Assembly (NCBI GenBank): GCA_028571685.1
Contig: CM053156.1
Location: 87,795,049-87,859,048 of the forward strand
Source of the DNA: Heterohyrax brucei
Lineage: Eukaryota; Chordata; Mammalia; Hyracoidea; Procaviidae
Direction of reading: 5' to 3'
Length of the DNA stretch: 64,000 nucleotides
In this document: positions 24,165-36,050 of the stretch, one piece after another
Position numbering within the stretch: position 1 is the first letter of the stretch
Layout of the letters: the number at the start of each line of letters is the position of its first letter
Notes under the pieces: generated by a model
The model's database searches: none
What the model saw: only the letters and a program-made list of their open reading frames with translations
Told to the model about the DNA's origin: nothing
Translations under genes and position numbers: made by a program

Positions 24165-24285
24165 GGAGTATATCACTCACTTTCCCTGAGTTTCAGCTTT
24201 CTCACCTGCAAAATGAGGATGAGAGTTGTTGCTCCATCACAGGGAAGACAGGGTAACTGTGCACAGTAAGTCCTAAATGCTAAGA
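24165..24285 (+). mobile_element. MIR SINE fragment
   Basis: The MIR core is visible as ctgagtttcagctttctcac and ctgcaaaatgaggatgagag. Confidence 0.65.
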
Positions 24286-24811
24286 GGTGGGGAGCCGCGG
24301 ACACAGGAGGCACCCAACAAACGGGAGCTCTCTGCCCTGCTTTTATGGGCGTGGTCTTCTAGGGAGGTGGCTACAGATGGCCTCGGTCAAGGTGAGTGGC
24401 GCTGGAACCAACAAGGCCTCGTTGTGGTGTGATATTGGTTACTGAAGATTTCCTGTCTCAAGTGACATTTCTGCTTCTACATCTTTGTCCTCCAAAATTT
24501 GGCTACAAGTGCACTGGAATGTTTTTAGGAGAATGCAGCTTGTGTATAATGGAGACCTAGCGGGGACAATGGCAGAGTGTGCTAACAGGTCAAGATCCAG
24601 TAAACCACAGCAAGTCCACTCGAGGGGAGCTCCGGCAGCATGGAAAAGAACTGGGTCACTATGGAAGACAGGGAAGTTGTGTCACAGGATTTAGGAGACG
24701 GCTCATTTTGTAAACACGGGAAGCAAAAATGAGTTCAAACTGAGTTTCAAAGAGCAAGGCCAGAGAAACACTCATGGACCAGTTGATGGTGGTTATTTTG
24801 GGGGGAAGACA

Positions 24812-25213
24812 ACGTTCTAGGTTGTTGTTACGTTGTTAGGTGCCAGCAAGACAATTTCGACTCAAAGTAATCACAGGCGGCAGAGTAGAATTGCCCCATA
24901 GGTTTGGCACAGTGCTTAGATCATCCAGCTACTAACCAGAAGGTTGGAAGTTGGCATTGGCCAGCTGCTGTATGCGAGAAAGATGTGGGAGTCTGCTTCA
25001 GGAAAGATTTACAGGCTTGGACATCCTGTGGGATGGTTCTACTTTGTCCTATAAGGTCGGAATGAGTCTGAATCGATTTGATGATAGTGGGTTTGGGTTA
25101 ATGTTTATGGGAGTGGATTACAGGCCTTTCTCCTGTGGACCTGTTGCAGAGTTTGAACTGTCACCCTTGTGATAAGCAGCCAAGCACCTAGCCATCACAC
25201 CATCTGGACTCCT
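24812..25213 (-). mobile_element. AfroSINE variant, inverted, split by another SINE
   Basis: The left part (24812-24902) reads gttgttaggtgccagcaaga then cagagtagaattgccccata. The right part (25109-25213) reads gggagtggattacaggcct to accatctggactcctta. Together they make one reversed AfroSINE variant with a + strand AfroSINE (24903-25108) inserted in the middle. Confidence 0.75.
24903..25108 (+). mobile_element. AfroSINE, long form, nested
   Basis: It contains tttggcacagtgcttagatc (A-box side). It also has the internal block gcgagaaagatgtgggagtc to aaagatttacaggcttgg, which short copies lack, and a tail at gaatgagtctgaatcgattt. It interrupts the inverted copy on either side. Confidence 0.85.
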
Positions 25214-25627
25214 TACATGTCCTAGGAAATGTGACCCTTGGGAGAGTGAAAGAGGCAAAACACATTGCTAAACAGAACAGGATACTGGCCAACAGGTACT
25301 GAGCAGATCCCATGCCAGCCTTTAGGTACATGCCATAGGGGACCTTTCTCGTTTGCTTGGCAGTGGACAGAATGCTAATGGCTAGTGACAAACTCCAGGT
25401 CAGATCTACTTGGCTCCTGTTCTGTTCTCCTGATCCCATCACTGGGACTCTGGTTACTCCATACCTGGATGGGAGAGGGGCTTCTGCTATCAGAACCCAA
25501 AAGTGAGAAAGAGTTCAAATGGTAGGGGTGCTGCCCAGGCTACTCTCTGAGGAAGGCAGTACAAAGACTGGGAAGAAGGCTCCCGTTGCAGATCTGTGCA
25601 GCACTGGGTGGTCACGCACTGCATACT

Positions 25628-25726
25628 GTGTTGTCAGGTGCCATCAAGTCCACTTACAGCCATCCCATATGACAGTAGAACTGCCCCATAGGGTTTTCTC
25701 GGCTGTAATCTTTATGGCCACCTAAA
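25628..25726 (-). mobile_element. AfroSINE variant fragment, inverted
   Basis: It reads gttgtcaggtgccatcaagt, then acagtagaactgccccatag and ggctgtaatctttatggcc, the reversed 3' half of the variant SINE. It lies immediately before the + strand RTE. Confidence 0.7.
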
Positions 25727-28073
25727 GACAAAGATGGATACCCTAGACATTAGTGAGTTCAAATGCTCTGGTATGTACCATTTTGAATTCGGCAATTACA
25801 TAGTCTACCACACCGGGAATGAAAAACTGAAGAGGAATGGCATCCCATTCGTCATCATAAGGAGCGTTTCCAGATCTATCCCGAAGTACAGTTCTGTCAG
25901 TGATAGGACAACAGCCATATGCCTGTAAGGAAGACAAGTTAACACTACTGTTATTCAAATGTGTTTACCAAACACTAATGACCAAAATGAGGAAATTGAA
26001 GACCAACTTCTGCAATCTGAAATTGATCTAACATGAAAACTAGATGTATTGACAGTTACTGGTGATTGGAATATGCAAGTTGGGGAAAAAAGAATGGGTA
26101 GTTGGAATATATGGCCTTAGAGACAGAAACGACACTAGAGAACACGTGACGGAGTTTTGCAAGACCAACAACTTATCTGTCATAAATATTTTTTTCCAAC
26201 AACATAAATAATGACTATACACATGGACCTCGCCAGATGGAGTAACAGGAATCAAATAGACCACATCTGCAGAAAGAGATGATGGAGAAGCTCAATATCA
26301 TTATAACAAGGCCAGGGACTGACTGTGGAACAGACCGACCATCACTTGCTCTTATGCAAGTTCAGGTTGAGGGAAATTAGAACGAGTTCACAAGAGCCAA
26401 AGTACAACCTTGAGTGTATCCCACCTGAACTTAGAGACCATCTCTTTTTTTTTTTTTGAGACTATCTCTTTAGAATAGATTGCTGCATTGAACACTAATG
26501 ACCAAGGGTTACCCAAGTTGTGAAATGACATCAAGAACATCCTACATGCAGAAGACAAAAGATTATTTAAAAAGATAAGAAAGAAAAAGCCAAAATGGAC
26601 GTCAGAAGAGTCTCTGAAACTGGCTTTTGAATATCAAGCAGCTAAAGCAAGTGGAAGAAGCGACCACGTGACAGAGTGAAACAGGAGATTTCAGAGGGCA
26701 GCCCAAGAAGGCGAAGTATTCTAAAGAAACGTACAAAGACCTGAAGTTAAAAAACCCAAAGATAAGAACGCATTCACCAGTTCTCAAGCTGTGAAAAACT
26801 GAAGAAAACTGTCAAGGCTTAGTTGCAATATTAAAGAGTTCTATAGGCAAAGCCAGCCATAGGCAAAGGAAACATCAAAAAAAAAAAAAAAAAAAGATTG
26901 AAGAAAATTACATAGTCCCTGTATGAGAAAGAACTGGTCAAGGTTCCGTCATTTCAGAACCGCATGATCAAGAACCTGTGATACTAAAGGGAGAAGTTCA
27001 AGCTGCGCTGAAGGCACTGGCCCCGAACAAACCTGCAGGCACTGATGGAAGACCAGCCGAGGTGCGTCAGCAAATGCAGGCAACACCGGAAGCGCTGGCT
27101 CATCACCACCGAGAAACCTGGAAGGCGGCTCCCTGGTCAACCAGCGGCAAGAGACCTGTATTGGTGCCTAGTCCAAAGAAAGGCGATCCAACAGAATGTG
27201 GGAATTATCAAGCAAGAACACTAATATCGTACACAGGTAAAATTTTGCTGAAGATCATTCAAAAATGGCCGTAGCACTATGTCAGCAGGGAACTGCCAGG
27301 GAGTCCAGCTGGAGTCAGAAGAGGACGTGGAAGGAGGGATACTATTGTTGATGTCAGATGATTTTTACCCAAAGGCAGAGAATATCAGTAACATGTTTAC
27401 CTCTGTTTTGTTGACTATGCAAAGGCCTCCAAGTTTGTGGATTATAAACAACTATGGGTAACACTGGGCGTGTTGTCAGGGATTTCATTTCACTCGGCCC
27501 AACAGTCAGCACCCATGGAAACAGCAGTCAAGAAATCAAACGACATACTGCATTGGGCAAATCTGTCGCAAAGGACCTTTCTAATGTATTACAAAACAAA
27601 GATGTCACCTTGAGGAAAGGCTTGCCCAACCCATGGATTTTTCAGTTGCCTCTTCTGCTTGTGGAAGCCAGCCAATGAATAAGGAAGGCTGAGGACAAAT
27701 TAATGCCACCGAGTGGTGACGTTGATGAAGAGTGCTGAATACACCGTGGGCTGCCACAAGAACAAACAAGTCTGTCTTGGATGAAGTACAACCAAAAGAC
27801 TCCTCAGAAGCAAGAATGGCCAGACTGCATCTCATGTATTTCGGACATGCTGTCAGGACGGATCAATCCCCGGAGAATGACGTCATGCGTGTCACACTGG
27901 AGGGTTTGCGAAAACGGGCAAGCCCCTCAGTGAGATGGACTCACACAGTGGCTGCACCAACGGACTCAAGCCCAACAGTTGTGAGGCTGGCCCGGGACCG
28001 GGCAGGGTTTCCTTCCGTGATACACAGGGGCACTGAGGGTTGGAACTGTCTGGACAGCACCTAACAACAACAA
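25727..28073 (+). mobile_element. RTE-type LINE, plus strand, degenerate, with intact 3' tail
   Basis: This is the only sense-strand RTE in the window. From 25727 to about 26400 it carries the remains of the apurinic-type endonuclease. From about 26950 to 27480 it carries reverse-transcriptase sequence, including the family-typical strings GTDGRPAEVRQQ and PKKGDPTECGNYQ. It ends with ggacagcacctaacaacaac, the RTE 3' terminus. Frameshifts and stops occur between the blocks, and A-runs at about 26880-26895 and T-runs at about 26447-26457 have expanded inside it. The 5' end is missing. The element cannot make a full polyprotein. Confidence 0.87.
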
Positions 28074-28079
28074 GAAGTG

Positions 28080-29035
28080 TGTTTATGCGAGCGGATTGCC
28101 AGTTCTTTTCCCCAAGGAGAGGCTGGGTGGGATGGAAGCTAGCAGCCATTTGGCCAGCAGCTGGGTGATTAACTGTGGCCACTTTCAGGGTTACTTCACT
28201 AAATATTATTGGGGGCTGAGAGGTGGTGGGAACTAGGGGGCAGCTGCGAGGGCCTGAAGAAAGAGTGCACTTCCTCCACATCTGCCCAGGAAATCCTCAT
28301 GGGCTGCCTTGTTGAAGGAGGCTGAGGGCCTAATCTCCCCACCGCTGCCCCACCAGTTAGAAAAGCACTGGGCCTGGGGCGGGGACAGAGGGAGAGGGAG
28401 CCAGGCTCTCGAACTGGATGGTCTGGCAGTCTTACTCGCTCCAGGGCGGGGATCTTCTGCTTTGAAGAGCTGGGGTGGGGACAGTGAGACCGCGGAGTCT
28501 GCCGGAGGGCTGGCTGCCCCGATTGGAAGCAGCTGTGGGCCTGGGACTCCAGAGGAGGGGAAGTTGGGTGTCTCGCTGGTGTGAGAGGTGACTCCTGTTT
28601 CCTGCCCCCCAGGCCCCACAGAATTGGAGCATTCTTCAAAGCCCTCAGACATCTAAGGCTCGCAAGGTCCGGAGGAGGTCTCTGAACAGGCCCCTAAATC
28701 ACTCCTGCGTCTTCTCCCTGGAAGGATGGCAGTGAGCCTGTGAGACCTCCCGGCCCTCAGGCCGCCGACGTCTTCTGTTTTCTCCTCAAAGCCGTAGGTG
28801 CCACTCAGGCGTTCAAGCTGAGAAATTGTCCCTGAAGGATTTTCTCTCATGATCTAATTCTTGTAGCCCCAGTGGGCTACTGTGGTTTAAACATAGTGCC
28901 CAGAGCAGGGGAAGAGAAGTTGCTAGAATGATAATTCATCCTGTTAGGAGACAGCAATTTCTCTTTTCTTATTCTGCCAGATGGTCCCCTCACCCGTCAA
29001 ATGGGGCAAATAATGGTGCTTTAGAGGGCGAGGGT
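28080..29035. other. GC-rich unique intergenic sequence
   Basis: Long overlapping frames run over 28199-28652 on both strands, but none resembles a known protein. They are explained by high GC content (few stops). No feature is called. Confidence 0.4.
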
Positions 29036-29172
29036 TTTTTCAGTAAAATTTTAAAAGCGTATTTTTAAATTTTAAACTTTAGATTGGATTTAGACTTACA
29101 GAGAAGTTGCAAAGGTGGTACAGTTTCCACGTACCCTTCATCCGGCTTCCCCTACTGTTCGTATCTCATGTT

Positions 29173-29342
29173 CGGAGCCCTGATGGGCGGCAGTTAGGAC
29201 TTACGGTGAGTACAGCTACTAAAGCAAAAGTTGGCAGTTTGAATCCACCTGCTGCTCCTTAGGAACTCTATGGGGCAGTCCTACTCTGTCCTGCCGGGCT
29301 GCTATGAGTCCAGATCGACTCAACAACAGTGGATTTGATGTT
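29173..29342 (+). mobile_element. AfroSINE, short form, in L1
   Basis: It begins tcggagccctgatgggcggc, has ggcagtttgaatccacct (B-box), and goes directly to ctccttaggaactctatggg. The tail is ccagatcgactcaacaacag. Confidence 0.85.
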
Positions 29343-29611
29343 TCCATAATACATTTGTCTCAGCTGCAGGGCCAACATTACTAACACTATTGTGAACTAA
29401 CCTCCAAAGTTTGTTTAGATCACACTAGTTTTCTCCTAAGGTCCCTTTTCTGTTCCAGGATTCCGTTCAAGTCGTCACACTGCATTGAGTTGTTGTGTCT
29501 CCTTAGGCTCCCGACAACCTGACAACAACAGGTGCCTCCGGATGATGATGTGGGCCAGACCTTGCTTTTGATGACGTGATGGCTTTGACTGGCGCCGGTC
29601 GGATATTTTGT

Positions 29612-30019
29612 AGTGGTCATGGTTAGGTGCCTTCAAGTCTGGCTCAACTCATAGCGGCCCTGTGTACAGCAGAGCCAGACACTGCCCAGTCCTCCACCAT
29701 TCTTGCAACTGTTGTGAAGTGCCAGCCCATTGTTGCGGCTACTGTGTCCATCCGTCTCTCTGAGGGACTTCCTTTTTTCCCTGGACCTCTACTTTACCAG
29801 GCATGATGTCTTTCTCCAGGGACCGATTCCGCCTGATAACAGGTCCAAAGTGCAGCAGACAAAGTCTCACCATCCTTGCCTCCAAGGCGTATTCTGGCTG
29901 TATTTCTTCCACGATGGGTTTGTTTGTTCTTCTGGCAGTCTGTGGCATATTCAGCCTTCTTCCCACACCATAATTCAAAGGCAGCAGCTCTTCTTTGGTC
30001 TTCGTTATACATTGTCGCT
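29612..30019 (-). mobile_element. RTE 3'-end fragment in L1
   Basis: It starts tggtcatggttaggtgcct, the reversed RTE terminus, and then follows the RTE 3' region (aggcatgatgtctttctcca, caccataattcaaaggc). The surrounding L1 resumes after it. It is a 5'-truncated insertion. Confidence 0.82.
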
Positions 30020-30269
30020 CAGTTTGGATTTATTTGATATGTTATTGTCAGGCTGAGGTTACGAGTTTTTTTGGAGGGAGTTAACAGAAGTGAAGTGCCA
30101 CTCTAATCTTGTCGTATAAGGGTACATACAATCGATGCTGCTGTTAACATGGACCATGTGGAGTTACCACTGATGATTCTAGCCGTGACTATGTGAGGTC
30201 ATCACTGACGACATTAACTTTGATCATGTAAGATTCTTTTGAGATTCCAGTGATAGAACACAAGTGAAG

Positions 30270-31480
30270 TGCTTTAAAGACTTACTGACACATCATGAAT
30301 CTGTGAGGATTAGACAAGGGGATTAATTTAGCAAATGGTGACTGAGCGTTGTCACTGAGTCAGGTGGTGTGTCAGAGTCTAGACAGCAGCCTTCACCTTC
30401 AGCCCCCCAGCTCTACGTTAACTTTGCTGTGTTCAGCTACTTGTGAGCAAGCGTTTCCTCGTCTGAAGTTGTGACTACAGCTGTTGGAAACCAGAGTAGG
30501 ATGGGAAGCCAAACGATGAAGACCCATAGCAATTTCTGGAATAGTGACAAACAGTTCGGGAGACAAAGGGACAGTTTCTTGGAGACCGACAAGCTCAGTA
30601 TGAAGTGGGGACATTGAACCACAGAAAGAGAGAAATTGTTCTCTGTAACAGCTCTCAGTTGAGCTGTGTGGCAAAGCGGGACAACCCATTGCTCATCTCT
30701 TATTAACTTTCCCAGGCATTATGAAAGAATCGCTCCAAAACGGCGCCCTCGCAGTTTCCGTGTGTGTCACATGATGACAGGAATATCTGCCAGGCATTTC
30801 TCAGCAGGTTCCCTTCTACCTCAATTGATGTCCAAAGCCATTAGGTACATGTGGACGTGTGAGACAAAGGCCCAGTGCTCAGGAGGCTTACCCTCTTAGA
30901 GTACAGTAAGATCTCAAAGATACAAAGTAGGTAAAAAGTACTTTAAAAATATAAAGTGCATCACCAACGTGAGATGTTACCAACAAAAGGCTGGAATGGC
31001 CTCGTCTATCTTTATAATCCATTTTTCTCGCCAGGATGTTGACACTGTTGTCAACATTATCTGAATATAAATGACACCACGGTGGAAGTTTTGCTGCCTC
31101 CTGAGGTCAGCCGTGCCCAGCTAAGGAAAAGATCATCTTCATCTTTGTCAAGAAAGAGGTGATTTTAAAACAACAAGCTATCACCAGGACCCAGCCTGTT
31201 TAATGCGACTCCCTGAAACTCAAATTCCCTCCTTTCCTCATCTCTTCCTTGTTGAAAATCTCTCATGGAAACACTGCGACCGCTTTGTTCCTCAGCAAAA
31301 TTTACAGTTTCAAAAGATTCATCTTAGACGTTCCTGATACTTTTTCTCTTGTGTCCTTCCATTCCGATTGCTGTCACCACGGACTCAAATGAGCCTGTTT
31401 GTTTGTTTGTTTGTCTTCTCTTTGCTGACTGAGGAAGAGAAGTGTGATTTGTGTTTTGCTCTTTGCAATTAAAAACAAAC
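30270..31480. other. Unique intergenic sequence
   Basis: No gene or repeat recognised. A short (GTTT)n run occurs at about 31397-31413. Confidence 0.35.
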
Positions 31481-31481
31481 C

Positions 31482-31682
31482 AAAAGCCAGTTGTCGAGCC
31501 AGTCCCGACTCACAGCCACTCCATGTGTGTGGAGTAGAGCTCCTCCCGTGGGGCCTTCATGGCTGTGATTTTTTAGGAAGTAGATCACCAGGCCTTTCTT
31601 CCAAGGCACCTCTAGACGGGCTCAAGCCTCCCACCTTTGGGTTAGTAGTCTAGATCTTAACTGTTTTCGCCACGCAGGGACA
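31482..31682 (-). mobile_element. AfroSINE variant, inverted
   Basis: It reads aaccaaaagccagttgtcg, then gactcacagccactccatgt, gaagtagatcaccaggcct and gccacgcagggaca. This is the reversed variant SINE with the 'gtagatcaccaggcctttc' block. Its A-box end forms one arm of the inverted repeat at 31639-31735. Confidence 0.78.
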
Positions 31683-31735
31683 TTTAACTAAGTTACTGTG
31701 TGGAGAAAACGGTTTAAGATCTAGACTACTAACCC
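31639..31735. repeat. Inverted repeat with about 35-base arms
   Basis: Left arm 31639-31673 and right arm 31700-31735 are reverse complements apart from two substitutions and one single-base insertion, with a 26-base spacer. Both contain the unusual core tctagatctt (or its complement). Weaker matching continues outward for roughly 15-20 bases. The left arm is the end of an inverted AfroSINE variant. Confidence 0.9.
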
Positions 31736-31739
31736 CGAG

Positions 31740-33400
31740 GCGGGAAGGGTCAAAATCTTGCCCAGTCGGGAACCACTGATGTAAACAAACCTGCAAATGC
31801 CTCCTTTTGAAGAATATATTGAACAGTCTTTCTTAAAATGACTGCGTGGATTAGATGGGAACATGAAAATAAAAAAACAAAAACTGGAACAGAAAGGCAT
31901 GGGGTAAAATCAAGCTCCGGATTCTTGACAAAGCCATGGTTTAGGGAGGTTTGGCATCTTCAGCACAGATGGAGAAACTGATCTGAGCCATTTGCATTCC
32001 GGGACATTAATTGGCTCCATTTATCCAAATCTCCAGTCACTGTCCCCCGCTGGTCTGTTTGGCGTCATTTAATTTCTTCCCTAGCACTTCCGATGTTGCT
32101 CAGATTTGCACCCTGTTTCTGTCTCTCACTCTTGTAATAATGAAGGAGTTTCAAGTTGGGAGAAGCCTGTTTATCAGCTTCATCTCTTTCATTTATTTGG
32201 AGCATCAAACGCCTCTCAAGAGGACAAACTCACTATCTGCCCAAGTTGTGGAGCCGCATGTTGATAAGGACCCTGTAACACACTGGGGCCGTCACTGGAA
32301 CCCAATCACAGATCCTTTGGTTGGCAGGTGTGAAAATCTCCAAAATGGCCCCAGGAGGTTGAGGCTTCCAGGTACCTGGGGCGCAGGGGACTGGACCTTG
32401 GAGGCCTGTTCCTCGGTGCCTGGGTTCTCAGTTGGGCCTTTGGCCTTGCAACTGTTTTCTTCACACTGTGACCGTCTCTTGTGCTGAACCTGGAAAGCAT
32501 TGAACACTCATTACACCAGGATAGGTTTCACCTTATTTCAGGATGATTGTTTCTCAGAGCTTATTTAGACAACCCCTAGGCTGTCACTTCGTTTACACTA
32601 GTGGTCTGTTGTAACACTCATGCTTTGCTTCATGACGACCCACAGCTACTGCTAACTGTGAGATCGGGTCCTTATCTCCGTTGTGTGGCAGAGCAAAAGC
32701 ATGAAGCACGCCTAACTTCATCAGAAGTACAAAGCTACACTTCCTGCTTCTGACCTGCTCCCCGCTGCACGTTTCTGTTTCCCAGGAACCACAGCGCCTG
32801 GTTCTGGACGCAGGTGGAATTGCACCAGTGGCAAAAGTTACATCTAAACATCTCAGAGCCCCTGAGGGGCTCGTCCTCACGCGGCCTGTCACTGCAGGAC
32901 TCCGGTTGAGCCCAGAACTTTTTACCCCTTGAGCGAAGTTCCCACCGTTACCTCCATCTCCATCACAGTCCAGACACACACGCTTTGGAACGGGGCAGAC
33001 AGGAACGGTCCAGAGAGCACGTCGCAGCAAAAGGAGACAGTCATACATCAATGACACATTAAAAGGTTGCTTTTAAATTAATTAAGTTAACCTGTGCAGG
33101 AAAACAAACACACGTAGGCAGACCAACTGTTTGCGCAATATGGCAGGTTTTTAAATTGATTTGATAAAATTAATCAAACCTGATGAAATTAATCCAAATT
33201 AATCACAGATCCTGCTTCAGTGAAACCATGTGAACGTACACTTAGAAACTGATTTTTCAAAAGGCCAAGACAGAATAAATATTCAAGGTAAACAACCCCT
33301 ACCTCCCAAAACAGTGCAAATAGCCAACAGTCTTATTTCCTGTCACTGATAACTGTCTGGAGCAATTTACCAGTTAACTTATCGGAACATCAGAGCAAAA
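31740..33400. other. Unique intergenic sequence
   Basis: No gene or repeat recognised, apart from A/T-rich runs near 33070-33200. An A15-type run sits at about 33398-33412, beside the next SINE. Confidence 0.35.
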
Positions 33401-33407
33401 AAAAAAA

Positions 33408-33572
33408 AAAAAGAACTCATTGACTCGTATTAACCCTGAAAGACGTAGTTGAACTGCCTTATAGGGTCTCAGAGTCCGTAGTCTTGACAGAAGCAGATTG
33501 CCACGTCTTTCTCCCATGGAGTGGCTGGTGGATTCAAACTCCTGACTTAGCAGCTGAGTGCTTGACCAGAAG
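33408..33572 (-). mobile_element. AfroSINE, long form, inverted
   Basis: It reads ttgaactgccttatagggtc, then gacagaagcagattgccacg and tttctcccatggagtggctg, the reversed internal block present only in long copies, and ends in the A-box side (cagctgagtgcttgacc). Confidence 0.75.
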
Positions 33573-35221
33573 ATTTCCACCGTTTGAAATATTTCCAAAT
33601 ACATATAATAATACCTTTCTTCCAACAAAATGACAGCTTTAATGGAAAGTCTGCTTTAGATGCCTACAGACGTCTCAGCACTTAAATTTAAACTCAAGAT
33701 GAGTCTAGGTCTCTCCAAATGTCAAGCAAGTTTTAAAATTTTGATTCTGTTGGCACCAGGCAAAGGAGATGATCCCTGCCTTGGGACCTGGGCCACCAAA
33801 CTGGCCTTGATCCTTTTTCTGCTTCTGAGACCATGGAAGAGAGACACTGTTTCCGGGTGACCTGTCCTGGTGGGCCTGTTGAAACAGAGGACCAAGCCGT
33901 CGGTGTTCCTCCACCAAGAGAAAGAGTTCATTCTATAACATGAAGGCAGAAGTTGATGATCTGGACCCCAGATGTACGGTGATCATTCGTGGGGAGCCAA
34001 TGTTAGTGTCCCAGGACTCACAGGAGAAATTCAAGCCAGCTGGGTTCCTGCCCTCCCGTGTACTCTCCTTCCATTCCTTACTCGGGACCTTTCTCTGTAA
34101 GCAATTACGAACGCCTCTACCACTTGAAACTCTTATCATCTTTAAAAACTTCTACCCCAACCCTCCCTGGAATTGCCCTTGGAAAAACTGCTGCTGGCCC
34201 GGAAGCCATCTCTCAAGTGTCTCTTGACTGATCGCATTCCAAGTGGCTCGCTTGGTGCCGGGCATCACGTAGAGTGGCCGTGAGGCAAGGATCTCATTTC
34301 AGGGCTCCCTTCCAGGGTCACTGGCTTGGCCTTGCCTCCCCTTTCAAGAGTTGGTGGGAGCAAGATTTCTAATGAGGTCACAGCAGACCAGCTATGCTTT
34401 GTAGGGGGGGCCGAGAGAAGAAAACAACGGTTTACCTTAATCACGTTTTCAAAGACTCACAGGATTTCCTTGTATGGTCTCCCAGCTTTAGACTAAAGCA
34501 CTCCCAGAACCGCAGCTAACTTGGTTGTGGTCACCATCAGTGACCTGGACCGCATCTGTGTATGATTTAAACTGCCCAATCACTGGAATGTCTAGTAGCC
34601 TCTGTGCCTGTCTAGCTCTTCCACTTTGAAAATAGAGTCTGGAGTTTCTGATTATCTTCTATCCTGGTGTTGCCTGGTGGCTCTCTTTTTCTGTTTACTG
34701 GAATTCATCTTGTCAGCACTGCCAGCCATCCCCATAACGACCCACACGACCCTGATAGTGTGTCTACATTGATCACGATTTGAAACTTGTCCTTCCTGGT
34801 ATGTCAGGGCAGATGATGGTGTCTTCCAGTGATTCTACGTGCAAGTTTCCTCTTCCATTGCAGGAGTTCCTTGACGGCACCAAGCCACCGCTTAGTTCTC
34901 AGGAAATGTTGTTGACCCCACAGATAAGCTGGTGAGTGAACAGCTGCTGGGGAGACAGGGCCAACCACTAGTGTCTGGGTCTGTTCACTCCCTTCATTGT
35001 GGCCTACGGAGTTCATCACAGCTGGAGTCTCTTTTTTAAGTCCCTTTTTCTGCACATTTATCCTCTTTCCGAGCTCCATCTTTGAGTCACTCCAGGACTC
35101 AGCCTCCAGTTGTCTTCTCGATCCGCATTTATTTTCTGGGCAAGGTTATCCTGAGAGGTTTAAATGGCTTCCATCTGCTGACAACAGCCAAGTTCAAAGG
35201 TCCAGGTCCAACATCTTACTT

Positions 35222-35300
35222 TTAAGATCGTGGTTAAGCCAGTGAGGCTTTCTGAGCCTCAGTTTACTCATCTGTAAAACAGGAATGGAATTATCTTTTG
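35222..35300 (+). mobile_element. MIR SINE fragment
   Basis: The core tgagcctcagtttactcatc followed by tgtaaaacaggaatggaatt matches MIR. Confidence 0.7.
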
Positions 35301-35483
35301 TTAGGGGTTTGTGTCTTCCAGTCATGCTGGAGTCCTGACCCCTTTTCTTGTGGCTATGACACTATTTGTGGACAGGATTTTCTCTGTCATGTTAGCAAGA
35401 CACAATCAGTATAAGATGTGCCCAGTCAGACACAAAGACAAACAAGCAGTCATGGGGGGAGAAAGGCACCATCTAAAGACAAG

Positions 35484-35640
35484 AAGGAGCCCCGGAGGGG
35501 CAGTGGTTAAGAGCCTAGCTGCTAATCAAGAGACTGGCAGTTCAAATCTCCCAGCTGTTCCTTGAAAACCCTACATATGGGACAGTTGTCATCAGCCCTA
35601 TAGGGTTTCTAGGAACAGAATCAGCAGCATAGGTTTTCGG
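35484..35640 (+). mobile_element. AfroSINE, short form
   Basis: It has aaggagccccggaggggcag, then ggcagttcaaatctcccag (B-box) leading straight into gttccttgaaaaccctaca, and a cctatagggtttctaggaac tail. Confidence 0.85.
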
Positions 35641-35721
35641 CTTGTTTCCTTTTGTGAAGGACCAGGCAAGAGAGACCACAGCCTAGGAATCCAAGGATCA
35701 CTAGCTGCTGGAAGCTGAACG

Positions 35722-35835
35722 GTGCCCTGGTGGCACAGCGGTTAAACGCTCAGGGGCTGACGCCAGGGCAGCGGCTCTGAGGGAGAAAAGCCTTGGCACT
35801 TTGCTTCCAGAAAAGACTGCGGCCCAGGAAATCCA
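35722..35835 (+). mobile_element. AfroSINE, long form, 3' truncated
   Basis: It begins ggtgccctggtggcacagcg and keeps part of the long-form internal block (gagggagaaaagccttggc, gcttccagaaaagactgcg). It ends abruptly where the next copy starts. Confidence 0.7.
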
Positions 35836-36050
35836 AAAAGGGGAGATTTTGGCTCACTGGCTAAGTGCTTGGCTGATAAACTGAAAAGCTAGTGGTTCAG
35901 GTCTACTCAGCGGCTCCAGGGAAAGAGACCTAGCGGTCTGCTCCCATAGAGGTTTCAGTCTGGAAAATTCTATGTGGCAGTGCTGCTCTGTCCCAGGGAA
36001 TCTCTGCGACCTGGAACCAACTGCACGGCACCCAGCGACAACAGAGGCAG
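35836..36050 (+). mobile_element. AfroSINE, long form
   Basis: It has ttttggctcactggctaagt (A-box side), ctagtggttcaggtctact (B-box) and a long-form internal block with gcggtctgctcccatagagg, then atgtggcagtgctgctctg. It ends acggcacccagcgacaaca, close to the RTE terminus. Confidence 0.75.

Larger units (their letters stand above)
29040..30265. mobile_element. Old L1-type LINE fragment, interrupted twice
   Basis: Text such as acagagaagttgcaaagg, catccggcttcccctactg and tctccttaggctcccgacaa recalls L1M-type 3' regions. It continues after two insertions with ggtacatacaatcgatgctg and catcactgacgacattaac. Family and strand are uncertain. Confidence 0.55.

Noticed and set aside
26978-27274. A 98-codon frame with reverse-transcriptase similarity, considered as a domesticated gene
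   Set aside because: It is a piece of the degenerate RTE at 25727-28073, with stops and frameshifts on both sides and no sign of preserved function.
28199-28652. Overlapping minus-strand open frames of about 140 codons
   Set aside because: Several frames are open together, the region is GC-rich, and no frame shows family motifs, splice context or conserved look.
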